Assembly (NCBI RefSeq): GCF_900452395.1
Contig: NZ_UGNV01000001.1
Span: 2,009,501-2,073,500, forward strand
Reading direction: 5' to 3'
From: Legionella beliardensis
GTDB taxonomy: Bacteria; Pseudomonadota; Gammaproteobacteria; Legionellales; Legionellaceae
Length of the DNA: 64,000 bases
The notes beneath the pieces were generated by a model, which ran no database searches, was not told where the DNA came from, and saw only the letters and a list, made by a program, of their open reading frames with translations. Shown here in pieces: positions 38,262 through 48,733 of this stretch; the first letter of the stretch is position 1, and every line of letters begins with the position of its first letter. Position numbers and translations under genes: made by a program.

Positions 38262-39140
38262 ATGTCAAAATATATTCCTTCAAAAAAATTGATCGTGCTT
38301 TTTATAGCCCCTCAAGTTTTATTAACCTTAATATTTTTCATTTGGCCTGCTTTTAATGCCTTAGTGCAAGCCTTTATGTTTAGTGACGCGTTTGGTCTTC
38401 ATACGCAGTTTGCAGGATTGGTTAATTTTATTGATTTAGCCTCTGATCCCGCTTTTTTAAAAGCAGTCACGGTAACCCTTTTACTCGCTTTCTTTATTAC
38501 TTTTCTTACCTTAACATTAGGATTATTTCTAGCAACTTTAATTCAAAAACGGCGTAAAAGTCAGCAACTTTATAAAACGCTCTTTATTTGGCCGTATGCT
38601 GTTGCGCCAGCCATTGCAGCCATTTTGTGGCGGTTTCTCTGCCAACCCACTATAGGCTGGTTGACTGCAGGGCTGCATTATTTTAATTATGATTTTAATT
38701 ATTTAATCTACCCTAAACAGGCATTACTAGTTATTATTTTTACTGCCAGTTGGCAGCAGCTTAGTTATAATTTTTTATTTTTTTTCGCAGCCCTGCAAGC
38801 TATTCCTAAATCCCTTATTGAAGCTGCTATTTTAGATGGTGCAAGTGGTTGGCGCCGATTTTGGCAAATTATTTTTCCCTTGTTATCCCCTACTACGTTC
38901 TTTTTATTAATTATGAATCTTATTTATGCTTGTTTTGATACCTTTGGCATCATTGATGTTCTAACTAAAGGTGGGCCTGAAAATAGTACAAGCACGTTAA
39001 TATACAAAGTTTATCAAGACGGCTTTGTAGGCATGGATCCAGGAAGCTCTGCTGCTCAGTCGATTTTATTAATGGCTATTGTTATTAGTCTAACCTATAT
39101 CCAATTTCATTATCTTGAAAAGAAGGTTCATTACACATGA
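38262..39140 (+). CDS. ugpA: glycerol-3-phosphate ABC transporter permease UgpA
   Basis: Six-helix permease. From the ATG at 38262 it is 292 residues, matching UgpA; a TTG at 38235 would add nine. The sequence VLFIAPQVLLTLIFFIWPAFN, LFIWPYAVAPAIAAILWRF and the EAA loop IEAAILDGASGWRRFWQIIFPLL match UgpA closely. With UgpE it forms the membrane channel. Overlaps ugpE by 4 bp (ATGA). Its binding protein UgpB is 24 kb away. No Pho box was seen in 38003-38234. Confidence 0.93.
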   Translation: MSKYIPSKKLIVLFIAPQVLLTLIFFIWPAFNALVQAFMFSDAFGLHTQFAGLVNFIDLASDPAFLKAVTVTLLLAFFITFLTLTLGLFLATLIQKRRKSQQLYKTLFIWPYAVAPAIAAILWRFLCQPTIGWLTAGLHYFNYDFNYLIYPKQALLVIIFTASWQQLSYNFLFFFAALQAIPKSLIEAAILDGASGWRRFWQIIFPLLSPTTFFLLIMNLIYACFDTFGIIDVLTKGGPENSTSTLIYKVYQDGFVGMDPGSSAAQSILLMAIVISLTYIQFHYLEKKVHYT

Positions 39141-39967
39141 GATTAGCCAATAGACTTTTTAATCATATTTTATTAGCCAGTTTCATTATATTATTATTTT
39201 TTCCTCTATATTTAGCTTTGGTGGCAGCAAGCCACTCAAGCGGAGCTTTAATGCAAGTGCCTATGCCAATATGGCCAGGCCCCCTCTTATGGCATAATTT
39301 AAAAATCGTTTTAACGCAAGGAATTGCTTCTACCGGTGGCCAGCCAGTTTGGCACTTACTGATTAATAGTTTAATTATGGCTTTATTAATTGCTGTCGGG
39401 AAAATAATCATGGCGCTTTGCAGTGCCTATGCTTTTATTTATTTTGATATGCCCTTCAAAAAGTTGTTGTTTGTGCTTATCTTTTCAACCATGATGCTGC
39501 CTGTGGAAGTAAGAATAGTTCCTACTTTCCAAGTTGTTGCCTCGTTTAAATGGTTAAACACCTTTAGCGGACTCACCTTTCCTTTGATGGTTTCAGCAAC
39601 AGCCACGTTTCTATTTCGTCAATTTTTTAAAACCATACCTAGTGAATTAGTAGATGCAGCTCGATTAGATGGTGCAGGCCCATGGCGGTTCTTTTTTGAT
39701 ATGCTTCTCCCAATTAGTAAACCCCAAATTGCTGCCTTATTTATTATCCTTTTTATCTATGGTTGGAATCAATACTTGTGGCCGTTAGTGATGACCACAG
39801 ATGCAAACATGGCAACAGTCGTTATGGGGATTCGCTACTTAGCCGGTGTCGCTGATCAAATTCCTCAGTGGCACTATATTATGTGTGTTACATTATTAGC
39901 CATGTTACCACCATGTCTTGTTGTAATAGTGATGCAGCGCTGGTTTGAAAAGGGGTTAGTGCACTAA
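39137..39967 (+). CDS. ugpE: glycerol-3-phosphate ABC transporter permease UgpE
   Basis: Second permease, 276 residues with six membrane helices. The EAA loop is VDAARLDGAGPWRFFFDMLLPISKP. Other UgpE-like segments are FPLYLALVAASHS and FIYGWNQYLWPLVMTTD. Overlaps ugpA by 4 bp and its stop shares a base with the ugpC start (TAATG). Confidence 0.94.
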   Translation: MRLANRLFNHILLASFIILLFFPLYLALVAASHSSGALMQVPMPIWPGPLLWHNLKIVLTQGIASTGGQPVWHLLINSLIMALLIAVGKIIMALCSAYAFIYFDMPFKKLLFVLIFSTMMLPVEVRIVPTFQVVASFKWLNTFSGLTFPLMVSATATFLFRQFFKTIPSELVDAARLDGAGPWRFFFDMLLPISKPQIAALFIILFIYGWNQYLWPLVMTTDANMATVVMGIRYLAGVADQIPQWHYIMCVTLLAMLPPCLVVIVMQRWFEKGLVH

Positions 39968-41055
39968 TGGCCACAGTAAATCTTATCGATGTTTGTAAAC
40001 AATACGGTCAGCAAACGATTCTTAATCATATTAATCTTACTATTGAACGTGGTGAATTTATTGCGGTGATTGGGCCTTCCGGCTGCGGTAAGTCGACGTT
40101 ATTGCGACTTGTAGCTGGATTAGATGAAGTCAGTAGCGGGCGCATTCTTATTAATAATGAATGTGTTAATGAAACACCAGCGCATCGGCGTGATATGGCA
40201 ATGGTTTTTCAAAGTTATGCGCTCTACCCGCATATGACTGTTTATGACAACATGGCTTATGGTTTAAAATTACGTGGTATGAAAAAAGAGGCCATAAAAC
40301 AGCGGGTAACAGACGTGGCTGCTTTATTGCATCTTTCAGATTATCTCCAACGTAAACCACAAGCCTTATCAGGAGGGCAGCGCCAGCGCGTTGCCATGGG
40401 ACGCGCTATTGTGCGCTCGCCTGCTGTTTTTTTATTTGATGAACCTTTGTCTAATCTTGATACCAAATTACGTGCTCAAATGCGCCATGAGATTAAAAAA
40501 CTACATCAAGAGCTAAACACAACATGCTTATATGTCACGCACGATCAAGTTGAAGCCATGACCATGGCTGCTCGTATTTTAGTTTTAAATAATGGCAAAG
40601 TTGAACAATTTGGTTCACCACAATTACTATATCAAAAGCCAGCCTCCATCTTTGTTGCCGAATATATTGGCTTATATCCCGTTAATTTTTTACCAGGCAA
40701 ATTAAATACTCATCAGAAAAAAATACAAACTAATTTCGGATTTGATTTTCCTTGGCCTGATGAGCATCAACCGATGATGGATAATGAAAGCGTGCTTATT
40801 GGCATTCGTCCTGAACATTTACACATTACTGATGAATCTGATGATACAATTGAAGTAAGGGTTTCATTTATTGATAATATGGGAGCTGATAAATTGATTC
40901 ATGCTTACAGCTTACATGATAATCATCGCTTCACGATTAAAACGTCTGCTGAAACAATCATAAATAAGGAAATAATTAAAGTTAAGCCCGTTGTTAATAA
41001 AGCAAACTTATTCCAGCAACAAACTGGATTACGTATAGGAGGGTGGCATGACTGA
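39967..41055 (+). CDS. ugpC: glycerol-3-phosphate ABC transporter ATPase UgpC
   Basis: 362 residues. The ATPase has Walker [11 protein letters not shown]-loop [12 protein letters not shown], signature [15 protein letters not shown], Walker [13 protein letters not shown] and switch His in LYVTHDQ. The C-terminal regulatory domain (about 240-362) ends in a TOBE/OB-like fold with GIRPEHLHI. It drives UgpAE transport. Overlaps the DUF1189-like gene by 8 bp. Confidence 0.94.
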   Translation: MATVNLIDVCKQYGQQTILNHINLTIERGEFIAVIGPSGCGKSTLLRLVAGLDEVSSGRILINNECVNETPAHRRDMAMVFQSYALYPHMTVYDNMAYGLKLRGMKKEAIKQRVTDVAALLHLSDYLQRKPQALSGGQRQRVAMGRAIVRSPAVFLFDEPLSNLDTKLRAQMRHEIKKLHQELNTTCLYVTHDQVEAMTMAARILVLNNGKVEQFGSPQLLYQKPASIFVAEYIGLYPVNFLPGKLNTHQKKIQTNFGFDFPWPDEHQPMMDNESVLIGIRPEHLHITDESDDTIEVRVSFIDNMGADKLIHAYSLHDNHRFTIKTSAETIINKEIIKVKPVVNKANLFQQQTGLRIGGWHD

Positions 41056-41926
41056 TGCGCAGACAACAACGCTACGTGATATTGATGAGCCGCATTATAA
41101 TTACCTACAGGCTTTATACTTGTCATTTTTTAGCAATCGTTTATATGTAGATGTGGGCAGGCGCTGGAAAGGTTTTTCACTGCTTTATTTGTTTTTAGTT
41201 TTTTTAATTGTAGCCCTCCCTTTTTCATTACGTCTTATTCTTAACTTCGATGACTATTTTAATAAGCAAATTATTCTTCCCTTAAAAAGCCTACCTCCAT
41301 TTTACATTCAAAATGGTATTGTGTCGCTTGACAAGCCAATGCCTTATTTTATTAAAAATAATTCCGGTAAAGTGATTGCTATCATTGATACAACCGGAAC
41401 TATCAATAAAATTGATGAAAAATTCCCTGATTTGTCCATATTAATTGTAAAAGACCGGTTATTTTACCGCGTGCCTGATCCACAGCCATTGATTAGTAAG
41501 AGTAATAAGACCCAAAATCTGCAGATCAATGAGGCTGTGTTTAATCCAAATATGAATCAATATTTTGATAGCAATCAATGGATAAGCACGGCAGGTATTG
41601 GTAATCTTAAATTAATATCACAAGTCATTATTTATCCTACTGTCGTCTTAGCCTTGTTTTTTATGTATTTAGTTTTTTTCTTAGTCATTGCTGTGCTCGC
41701 GCAAGTTGTCTCTTTAGCAATATTTAGATTTTCGTTATCTTATAAACAAGCATTTCGGCTTTTAATCGTTGCAGCTACGCCTCATCTTGCGGCTCTCATG
41801 ATTATTTTAGCATTTGACTGGATGTTTATGGGGCTAGGCTTATTTTTAGTCTCTTTAGTTGCCATGTATTTTAGCTACGCTGTTCTCTCGTTAAAACGAG
41901 ACAGTAACAAGCTGGTAACGGCGTGA
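41048..41926 (+). CDS. DUF1189-family membrane protein
   Basis: 292 residues. One membrane helix near 45-65, a soluble region of about 130 residues (70-195), then three or four helices (about 200-285). The arrangement and FFSNRLYVDVGRRWKG near the N-terminus match DUF1189 proteins, of unknown function. It overlaps ugpC by 8 bp and the following hydrolase by 4 bp, so it is in the ugp transcript. Confidence 0.75.
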   Translation: MTDAQTTTLRDIDEPHYNYLQALYLSFFSNRLYVDVGRRWKGFSLLYLFLVFLIVALPFSLRLILNFDDYFNKQIILPLKSLPPFYIQNGIVSLDKPMPYFIKNNSGKVIAIIDTTGTINKIDEKFPDLSILIVKDRLFYRVPDPQPLISKSNKTQNLQINEAVFNPNMNQYFDSNQWISTAGIGNLKLISQVIIYPTVVLALFFMYLVFFLVIAVLAQVVSLAIFRFSLSYKQAFRLLIVAATPHLAALMIILAFDWMFMGLGLFLVSLVAMYFSYAVLSLKRDSNKLVTA

Positions 41927-42720
41927 AAGATACCATTTTCTTTGCCCATGGAAATGGTTTTCCCTCTGCCTGTTATCGACAATTATTTCTTGCGCTAGAA
42001 AAACATTTCCATTGCAGCTATATCGATAAAATTGGTCATAATCCAAAATTCCCAGTGACTGAAAATTGGGATTATTTAGTCGAGGAATTAATAGTAACTG
42101 TCCAGGGTAAATTTTCTCAACCAATCATTGGGGTTGGGCATTCCTTTGGCGGTGTCTTAATCCTGCTTGCAGCTATCAAAGTGCCTAGCCTATTTAAGGC
42201 TGTCATCATGATTGATTCCCCGCTGCTTGGGCGGCTTAAATCAACGCTCGTTGGTCTTGCGAAAATGCTTGGTCTAATTGATAAAGTAACGCCTGCACGT
42301 CGTGCTAAGAAACGCCAATTTTTATGGAAAGATAAAAGTGAACTTATCACGTACTTAAGAAGTAAGCCGCTTTTTAAAACGTTTAATGAGGCATGCTTGC
42401 AAGATTACATTGATTTTGGTTTTAAAAAAACTGAAAAAGGTTATAGGCTATGCTTTAATCGTTTTATTGAATATTTAATTTTTCGCACTATCCCGCATGA
42501 TTTACCACGTTATGAAGGCTTGCTAACTGTACCAACAGCCCTAATTTATGGTGAGCAAAGCAATATAATTGATCGTTTAGACTTGCGCTACATGAAAAAA
42601 AAGTATGATATTAGATGTTACCCCATGAAAGGAACACACATGCTCCCTATGGAAGATCCAAATGCCATAGCGAGACAAATTTTTATCATACTTAATGATT
42701 TAAATGTATTGAATACTTAG
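41923..42720 (+). CDS. alpha/beta hydrolase
   Basis: 265 residues. HGNGFPSACY (9-18) forms the oxyanion region, the nucleophile is Ser74 in GVGHSFGGVLI, and the catalytic His is likely in KGTHMLPMEDP near the end. The start is GTG at 41923, overlapping the upstream stop by 4 bp (GTGA). Substrate unknown; being last in the ugp operon, a lipid or glycerophospholipid ester is a reasonable guess but not shown. Confidence 0.84.
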   Translation: MKDTIFFAHGNGFPSACYRQLFLALEKHFHCSYIDKIGHNPKFPVTENWDYLVEELIVTVQGKFSQPIIGVGHSFGGVLILLAAIKVPSLFKAVIMIDSPLLGRLKSTLVGLAKMLGLIDKVTPARRAKKRQFLWKDKSELITYLRSKPLFKTFNEACLQDYIDFGFKKTEKGYRLCFNRFIEYLIFRTIPHDLPRYEGLLTVPTALIYGEQSNIIDRLDLRYMKKKYDIRCYPMKGTHMLPMEDPNAIARQIFIILNDLNVLNT

Positions 42721-42860
42721 ATCTATTGCGCGCTTTTTAGTCTTTATTAATTGAAAAAGCAATAGTAGAAATCCCGTACTTTCAGGTTGAATGGGTATAT
42801 ACTATTACCATAGTATTAAAAAAGTAACGATTACTAGATTATATTAAAAGGAGAGAAATT

Positions 42861-45356
42861 GTGGTGTCTAGTTTAGGGTTTATTGCTACCATAGCAGCAA
42901 TACTTTTCTTGCTAAGTAAGCAAGCATCCATGATTGTCTGGACTATTAGCTATGCAGTCGTTGCTTTATTAATATGGCAATTTAGTTCTCATTCCTTATT
43001 ACTTGCAGTCAGTTTAATCACCCTATTTACCATTTTATTGTTCTTTTCTATTCCAGTTTTACGCACCCAATTGGTTTCTCGCTACTTATTCAAAGCAATC
43101 AGTAAAACCATGCCTACTATGTCTGCCACAGAACGGGAAGCATTAGAAGCAGGTACCGTCAGTTGGGAGGCTGATATTTTTAGTGGGGCACCTGATTTTG
43201 ATAAATTACAAAGCTTACCTACTGTACAATTAACAGCAGAAGAGCAAGCCTTTATAGATGGGCCTGTTAATGAATTATGTCGCATGCTAGATGAATGGGA
43301 TATTACTCACAATCGCACGGATCTTCCACCTGAGGTATGGGAATTTATTAAGGAAAAAGGTTTCCTTGGTATGATTATTCCTAAACAATATGGTGGCCTT
43401 GAATTCTCAGCGACCGCCCAAGCATTTATCTTAGCGCGTGTTTATGGACGCTCTATCAGTGCTGCTACAACGATTTCTGTTCCTAACTCGCTAGGGCCTG
43501 CTGAGTTATTATTAAAATATGGCACTGAAGAACAAAAACAATATTATTTACCACGCCTAGCGATAGGATTAGAAATCCCTTGTTTTGCTTTAACAGGGCC
43601 AAATGCAGGCTCAGATGCCGCGTCCATTCCTGATACTGGCATAGTCTGCAAACAGGTTGTTGATGGAAAAGAAGTGTTGGGGCTGCGTTTAACGTGGAAC
43701 AAGCGTTATATTACTTTATGCCCTGTAGCCACAGTCATTGGCCTTGCCTTTAGAATGTTTGATCCAGATAATTTATTAGGCCACGGTTATGACGTTGGTA
43801 TTAGTTGTGCCCTTATTCCAGCGAATACGCCAGGCGTTATTAAAGGAAGACGCCATTTTCCATTAAATACTGGGTTTTTAAATGGCCCCACTCAAGGCAA
43901 AGATGTTTTTATGCCACTTGATTGCTTAATTGGTGGCGCTGCTATGGCAGGTCATGGTTGGCGTATGTTAATGGAATGTTTGAGTGCTGGCCGAGCTATT
44001 TCTTTACCTTCCAGCGCTAGAGGAGGCTCGCAAGCAGCAGCACTGGCAAGTGGCGCTTATTCGCGAGTTCGCAAACAATTTAATCAGGCAATAGGCAATT
44101 TTGAAGGGATTGAAGAGCCTTTAGCACGTATTGCCGGTAATACTTATTTAATTGAAGCCGGAATAGCTTTTGCTGCTGCAGCAATTGATCACGGTGAAAA
44201 ACCCTCCGTAGCAGGCGCTATCTTAAAATATCATACAACAGAAAGAGCACGCCAAGTCGCTATTGATGCGATGGATATTCATGGCGGGAAAGGTATTTGC
44301 TTAGGCCCTAAAAATTACATCGGCCGCGGTTTTCAAAATACACCCATTGGTATTACGGTTGAAGGTGCTAATATTTTAACCCGTAGCCTGATCATTTTTG
44401 GTCAAGGTGCCATTCGCTGTCACCCTTATGTTTTTCAAGAGCTAGAAAGTGTTCGTCAACAAAATATTCAAGCCTTTGATAAAGCATTTTGGGGTCATAT
44501 TGGGTTTACATTAGCTAATCTAGTTAAATCCATTATATTTATTTTCACCGATGGCCATTTTACTTATGCGCCACAAAGCCATGCTAAACGCTATTACCAA
44601 CTCATTCATCGGTACAGTACTAATTTAGCTTTTACCGCAGATTTTTGTATGGCTATTTTAGGCGGTGATCTTAAGCGTCGGGAAAAAATATCTGCTCGCT
44701 TAGGCGATGTGTTAAGCAACTTATATTTAACGTCAGCTGTTTTAAAAAGGTTTCAAACAGATGGCGAGCCTTTAACCGATTTACCCTTAGTTGAATGGTG
44801 TTGTCAGCAATTGCTCTATGAGTGTGAAGTCGCCTTACGTGGTGTTATTACCAATTTTCCAAAAACGTGGGGGCGCATTTTTTTAAAATTGATTTTACAA
44901 CCTTTTGGCAATCTTAGACAAAAATCAGCTGATAAGCTTGGCCGTCAATTAGCTAAGCTGATGATTGAGCCTAGCGAGGCACGCACGAGGCTAACAACAA
45001 CTACGTTTACCGAGTCCTTACCAAATTGTCCTATTGGGCGCTTAGAGGCTACGTTTAAGAAAATTTGTGCTGTTGAAACGCTGGAGCGCAAAGTTGCAAA
45101 AGCAACTCGTGAAGGTCACTTACATGCCCTATCACTACTTGAGCAAATTGCTGAAGCTGAAGAAGTAGGTATTTTAAATGCCAGTGAAGCAGCTCAATTA
45201 AAAGAAGCAGAATTAGCAAGGCAAGAAGTCATTGCAGTAGATGATTTTAGCGACGATGAATTACGCCGTATTCCAAGTAATTCTGTAATTATCAAGTCTA
45301 AAAAAAACGTATTAAGCTATGATGACTTATCAAATGAAGCAGAGATAATACGTTAA
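42861..45356 (+). CDS. fadE: acyl-CoA dehydrogenase FadE
   Basis: First oxidation of fatty-acid beta-oxidation, 831 residues, near the 814 of E. coli FadE. N-terminal membrane segments (about 5-70) precede the acyl-CoA dehydrogenase core, with FALTGPNAGSDAASIPD, LTWNKRYITLCPVA, and GGKGICLGPKNYIGRGFQ, then the DUF1974 C-terminal domain. The start is GTG at 42861 with AAAGGAGAG before it. Transcribed alone. Confidence 0.94.
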   Translation: MVSSLGFIATIAAILFLLSKQASMIVWTISYAVVALLIWQFSSHSLLLAVSLITLFTILLFFSIPVLRTQLVSRYLFKAISKTMPTMSATEREALEAGTVSWEADIFSGAPDFDKLQSLPTVQLTAEEQAFIDGPVNELCRMLDEWDITHNRTDLPPEVWEFIKEKGFLGMIIPKQYGGLEFSATAQAFILARVYGRSISAATTISVPNSLGPAELLLKYGTEEQKQYYLPRLAIGLEIPCFALTGPNAGSDAASIPDTGIVCKQVVDGKEVLGLRLTWNKRYITLCPVATVIGLAFRMFDPDNLLGHGYDVGISCALIPANTPGVIKGRRHFPLNTGFLNGPTQGKDVFMPLDCLIGGAAMAGHGWRMLMECLSAGRAISLPSSARGGSQAAALASGAYSRVRKQFNQAIGNFEGIEEPLARIAGNTYLIEAGIAFAAAAIDHGEKPSVAGAILKYHTTERARQVAIDAMDIHGGKGICLGPKNYIGRGFQNTPIGITVEGANILTRSLIIFGQGAIRCHPYVFQELESVRQQNIQAFDKAFWGHIGFTLANLVKSIIFIFTDGHFTYAPQSHAKRYYQLIHRYSTNLAFTADFCMAILGGDLKRREKISARLGDVLSNLYLTSAVLKRFQTDGEPLTDLPLVEWCCQQLLYECEVALRGVITNFPKTWGRIFLKLILQPFGNLRQKSADKLGRQLAKLMIEPSEARTRLTTTTFTESLPNCPIGRLEATFKKICAVETLERKVAKATREGHLHALSLLEQIAEAEEVGILNASEAAQLKEAELARQEVIAVDDFSDDELRRIPSNSVIIKSKKNVLSYDDLSNEAEIIR

Positions 45357-45378
45357 TTCCTATAAGGAAAAGCAGCTT

Positions 45379-45410
45379 ATCCCGTAAAATGTAAAGCCAT
45401 TATACGGGAT
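45379..45410 (+). terminator. weak hairpin after fadE
   Basis: ATCCCGTA (45379-45386) pairs with TACGGGAT (45403-45410) around a 16-base loop, 23 bp after the fadE stop. The following T-run is short, so the call is tentative. Confidence 0.35.
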
Positions 45411-45429
45411 TTCAATTAAAAAGATGGAG

Positions 45430-45459
45430 TTGATACGCTAAGCTATTCTTAAATAGATA
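45430..45459 (+). promoter_or_regulatory. candidate cyclase promoter
   Basis: TTGATA (45430-45435) and TAGATA (45454-45459) are 18 bp apart. A transcript would begin within about 10 bases of the start codon, giving a very short leader. Confidence 0.4.
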
Positions 45460-45472
45460 ATCTGTTTTAGGA

Positions 45473-48400
45473 ATGAAAATGTACTGTAATCAGTGTCATT
45501 TTATACTGCAGGAGCAAAAATTTTGTCCCCAGTGTGGCACACCTACTAGGGTGACAAAAACTTGCCCAAATTGCCATAAAGAATGCAGCCTAGACAGCAA
45601 TTTTTGCGGTGAATGTGGAACTTCTCTGGTAACCCAACCTAAGCCAATTCAACCTATGGCTAATAGAAAGGATTCTGAGGCAATTAAAAAACATGTGTCA
45701 ATTTTATTTGCTGATATTAAAGAATCCACTTCAGCCATTTCAAATCTAGATCCAGAAGAAGCTAGAAACTTACTAAGTCCTGCTATAGAAAAAATGTTAA
45801 ATGCAGTCTATCAATACAGTGGAACTATTATTCATACGGCCGGTGATGGCATCGTCGCTATTTTCGGAGCACCACAAGCACTTGAAGATCATGCATTCCG
45901 TGCTTGCTTAGCAGCGAACTTCATGCAAACTCAACTTAATGCGCTGCCTTTGGGACTTAAAATCAGGGTTGGACTTAACTCAGGTGAAATACTGATGGAT
46001 GTTGTAGGCAGAAGCGAGCAACACTTAGAATATGACATTACCGGAGCTGCGGTAAATCTTGCAGCTCGAATGGAGCAGACAGCAACGCCAGGTAACATAC
46101 AAATTACCAAACATACTTTAATCTTAGTAAAAGACGCCGTTGAGGTTGAATCTATTGGAAGAATAACTATTAAAGGATTTAGTGAACCAGTAGAAGTGTT
46201 TAAGCTAAAAGGAATAAAAGATGAAAGCAATTTAATATCTCTAAAATATCGCCCTACCTTTACTCCTTTTGTAGGAAGAAATGATACTATAAAAAAACTA
46301 AATGAACTATTAGATTTAGCAGAAGCAGGACAAGGTAGTATGGTTTGCTTAGAAGCAGAAGCAGGGCAAGGAAAGTCACGCGTTATTTATGAATTACTAA
46401 ATAATAATACTAGCTTACAGATCATTTACAGTGGTGGCTTCTCTCATTTATGCAATGTAACACTATTTCCAATCGTGCAATTATTCAGAAAATTATTAGA
46501 CATTCATCAAGACGACCTGACAGAAAATATTTATGACAAAGTATGCCCTTACACAAAAGATTTGACTGTTCCTTATGCTACAGATGCAGCGTTAAGCCTA
46601 TTAAATAGCAGTGGTTATTCTAAAGCGTGGGAAAAATTAGCCCCGCAATTAAAGCATAAATATTTATTTTTAATTGGTATAGCTATTTTAACTAAGGCTT
46701 GTACAAATAAAACGCTAGTCCTGATTATAGAAGATTTACATTGGATAGATAATGAAACTGAAAATTTTATTAGTTTATTATTAAATGAAATTCATAAATT
46801 AAAAATTCTTTTAATAGGAACTTATAGACCTAGTTTTAATGATACCTGGCTAAAAAACCCTAATTATCATCTTATTAAATTAGGACCTATTCCACAAAAG
46901 CATTTAAAAACTCTAGCAGATATTATTTTAGGAACTCATCCAAGCATTAATTCACTTAAAAAAGATATTTTACATGCTTGCTCCGGCAATCCATTTTTTA
47001 TACAAGAAATAATTGATTCATTAATTGCTGATAACTTATTAACTGGCCGTTTAGGTAATTATCAATTAGATACAGTGAACTTCGCTAAACGTAGTAAACT
47101 ACCAGAAAGTATTTTTGCTTTACTACAAACAAAAATTGATAAGCTTCCTGCCCACCAAAAAGAATTATTAGAAATTGCTTCTGTCATTGGTGAGCGTTTT
47201 CCATATACTTTAATTGCTCAATTATCAACAACTGAAAATAAGGTAACCAGAAAAAATTTAAATCAATTAACCGCACTCAATTATATCTATGAAGCCCAAC
47301 TTTATCCTGATTTGGAGTTTTCTTTTAGCCATGCCTTAATTCAAGAAGTTTTATACAATACGTTATTAAAAAAAGTACGCCATCAAATCCATCTCAAAAT
47401 TTTAGAATTCTTTGAGTGTTTACCAGAAGACCAAAAAAAAGAGAAAATACAAATTCTGGCCAATCATGCTTATTTAGGGCAACACTGGGAAAAAGCATTT
47501 TACTATTGTGCACAAGCCGCCGAAAAAACATTCATTATTAATGCTCTCAAACTAACAATTCAATATTCAAAACAAGCTATTGAAGCTGCTGCTTATATTA
47601 AAGATCAAAGCAGTATTATTGACTCCTTAATTATGGTTCATATCGATATGATGCATGCTTATTTGCATTTAGGATTACCCGAAGAACAAGGGCCAATTTT
47701 AGAAAAAATATTAAAATTATCTGTAGAGGCAAAGAGACCAGCAGTCAAGTGTGCAGTATATGGCGCTTATGCTACTTTTATTATGGGTATTTCATGCCCA
47801 CAACATGCTGAACCTTTTTTAGAAAAAGCTAACCAATATGCAAAAGAATCTAAACGTCAAGATTTAATGAAATTTGTCGATTTTGCATTCCTCCTACGCT
47901 ATACCTTAGGTGGTGACTACATAAAAGGTCAAAAAATAGGTAGAACATTTCTTGCCCAGCAAGCCAGTCAAGATTTTTTTTGTCCTGAGTTTAGGCTTAA
48001 TTTTCGTTACGTAGGCATTATCATTTTAATGATCAATCAATTGACATCAGGCGCCTTTTTAGACTTTGATAGACAGATAGAATTTTATAGTACTTGCTTC
48101 AATCTTACCGAGCCTAGTATTTATTCTGCTGGGATAACAACAGCGCTAGGTACCGCTTTAGTACAAAAGGGTGATTTTTCCTCTACAGCAGAAAGATACC
48201 TTCACCTTGCTATTTATTACCTCATAGAAGTCAATTTTTTTCTTATTTTACCTTTAGCCCAAGCGGCGTTAGCCCTTCTTTATCTTAATACTAAAAGATT
48301 GAAAGAAGGCAAAGAACAACTTGAAAAAGCACAAAACTCTATTGAGTTAGTGGGTTATTATTTGAGCTCAAACTATAGCGTAGGCTTCATCGCTGAAGGC

Positions 48401-48733
48401 TTATTATTATCAGGCCAGCTTACCAAAGCTGACAAATTTATCCAAAATGCCTTAGCTCTTTCGGAAAAAAGAAACTTAAAAGGAAATATGGCTTGGTTAA
48501 AGCGTCTGTCTGCCGAAATAGCATTGAAAAAAAGTAAACTTAATCCATTAAAAATTAAAAATTTACTGGAAGAAGCATTAATACTTACTAAAGAAACGCA
48601 CATGAAAATTCAAGAAGGAAAATGCCATCTTACTCTAGCGAAGTATTATCAAATAAGTAAGCATAATGAAATGGCAGTAAAAGAAGAAAAACTAGCCTAT
48701 GCTATTTTTAAACAAATAGGTTATAAGCTATAA
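45473..48733 (+). CDS. zinc-ribbon class III nucleotidyl cyclase with AAA ATPase and TPR region
   Basis: 1086 residues. Domains in order: double zinc ribbon (Cys5/8/18/21 and Cys31/34/45/48), class III cyclase domain (about 70-250), AAA/STAND-type ATPase (about 262-620) and helical TPR-like repeats to the end. The cyclase keeps metal residues Asp81 in LFADIKES and Asp125 in TAGDGIVAIF, plus Asn195 and Arg199 in AVNLAARME, so it should be active. The ATPase has Walker A EAGQGKS (Lys301) and IIEDLHWIDNE as Walker B. This soluble-AC-like layout suggests a cAMP-producing, ligand- or protein-gated regulator. Met3 (45479), six bases after AGGA, may be the true start. Transcribed alone. Confidence 0.9.
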   Translation: MKMYCNQCHFILQEQKFCPQCGTPTRVTKTCPNCHKECSLDSNFCGECGTSLVTQPKPIQPMANRKDSEAIKKHVSILFADIKESTSAISNLDPEEARNLLSPAIEKMLNAVYQYSGTIIHTAGDGIVAIFGAPQALEDHAFRACLAANFMQTQLNALPLGLKIRVGLNSGEILMDVVGRSEQHLEYDITGAAVNLAARMEQTATPGNIQITKHTLILVKDAVEVESIGRITIKGFSEPVEVFKLKGIKDESNLISLKYRPTFTPFVGRNDTIKKLNELLDLAEAGQGSMVCLEAEAGQGKSRVIYELLNNNTSLQIIYSGGFSHLCNVTLFPIVQLFRKLLDIHQDDLTENIYDKVCPYTKDLTVPYATDAALSLLNSSGYSKAWEKLAPQLKHKYLFLIGIAILTKACTNKTLVLIIEDLHWIDNETENFISLLLNEIHKLKILLIGTYRPSFNDTWLKNPNYHLIKLGPIPQKHLKTLADIILGTHPSINSLKKDILHACSGNPFFIQEIIDSLIADNLLTGRLGNYQLDTVNFAKRSKLPESIFALLQTKIDKLPAHQKELLEIASVIGERFPYTLIAQLSTTENKVTRKNLNQLTALNYIYEAQLYPDLEFSFSHALIQEVLYNTLLKKVRHQIHLKILEFFECLPEDQKKEKIQILANHAYLGQHWEKAFYYCAQAAEKTFIINALKLTIQYSKQAIEAAAYIKDQSSIIDSLIMVHIDMMHAYLHLGLPEEQGPILEKILKLSVEAKRPAVKCAVYGAYATFIMGISCPQHAEPFLEKANQYAKESKRQDLMKFVDFAFLLRYTLGGDYIKGQKIGRTFLAQQASQDFFCPEFRLNFRYVGIIILMINQLTSGAFLDFDRQIEFYSTCFNLTEPSIYSAGITTALGTALVQKGDFSSTAERYLHLAIYYLIEVNFFLILPLAQAALALLYLNTKRLKEGKEQLEKAQNSIELVGYYLSSNYSVGFIAEGLLLSGQLTKADKFIQNALALSEKRNLKGNMAWLKRLSAEIALKKSKLNPLKIKNLLEEALILTKETHMKIQEGKCHLTLAKYYQISKHNEMAVKEEKLAYAIFKQIGYKL

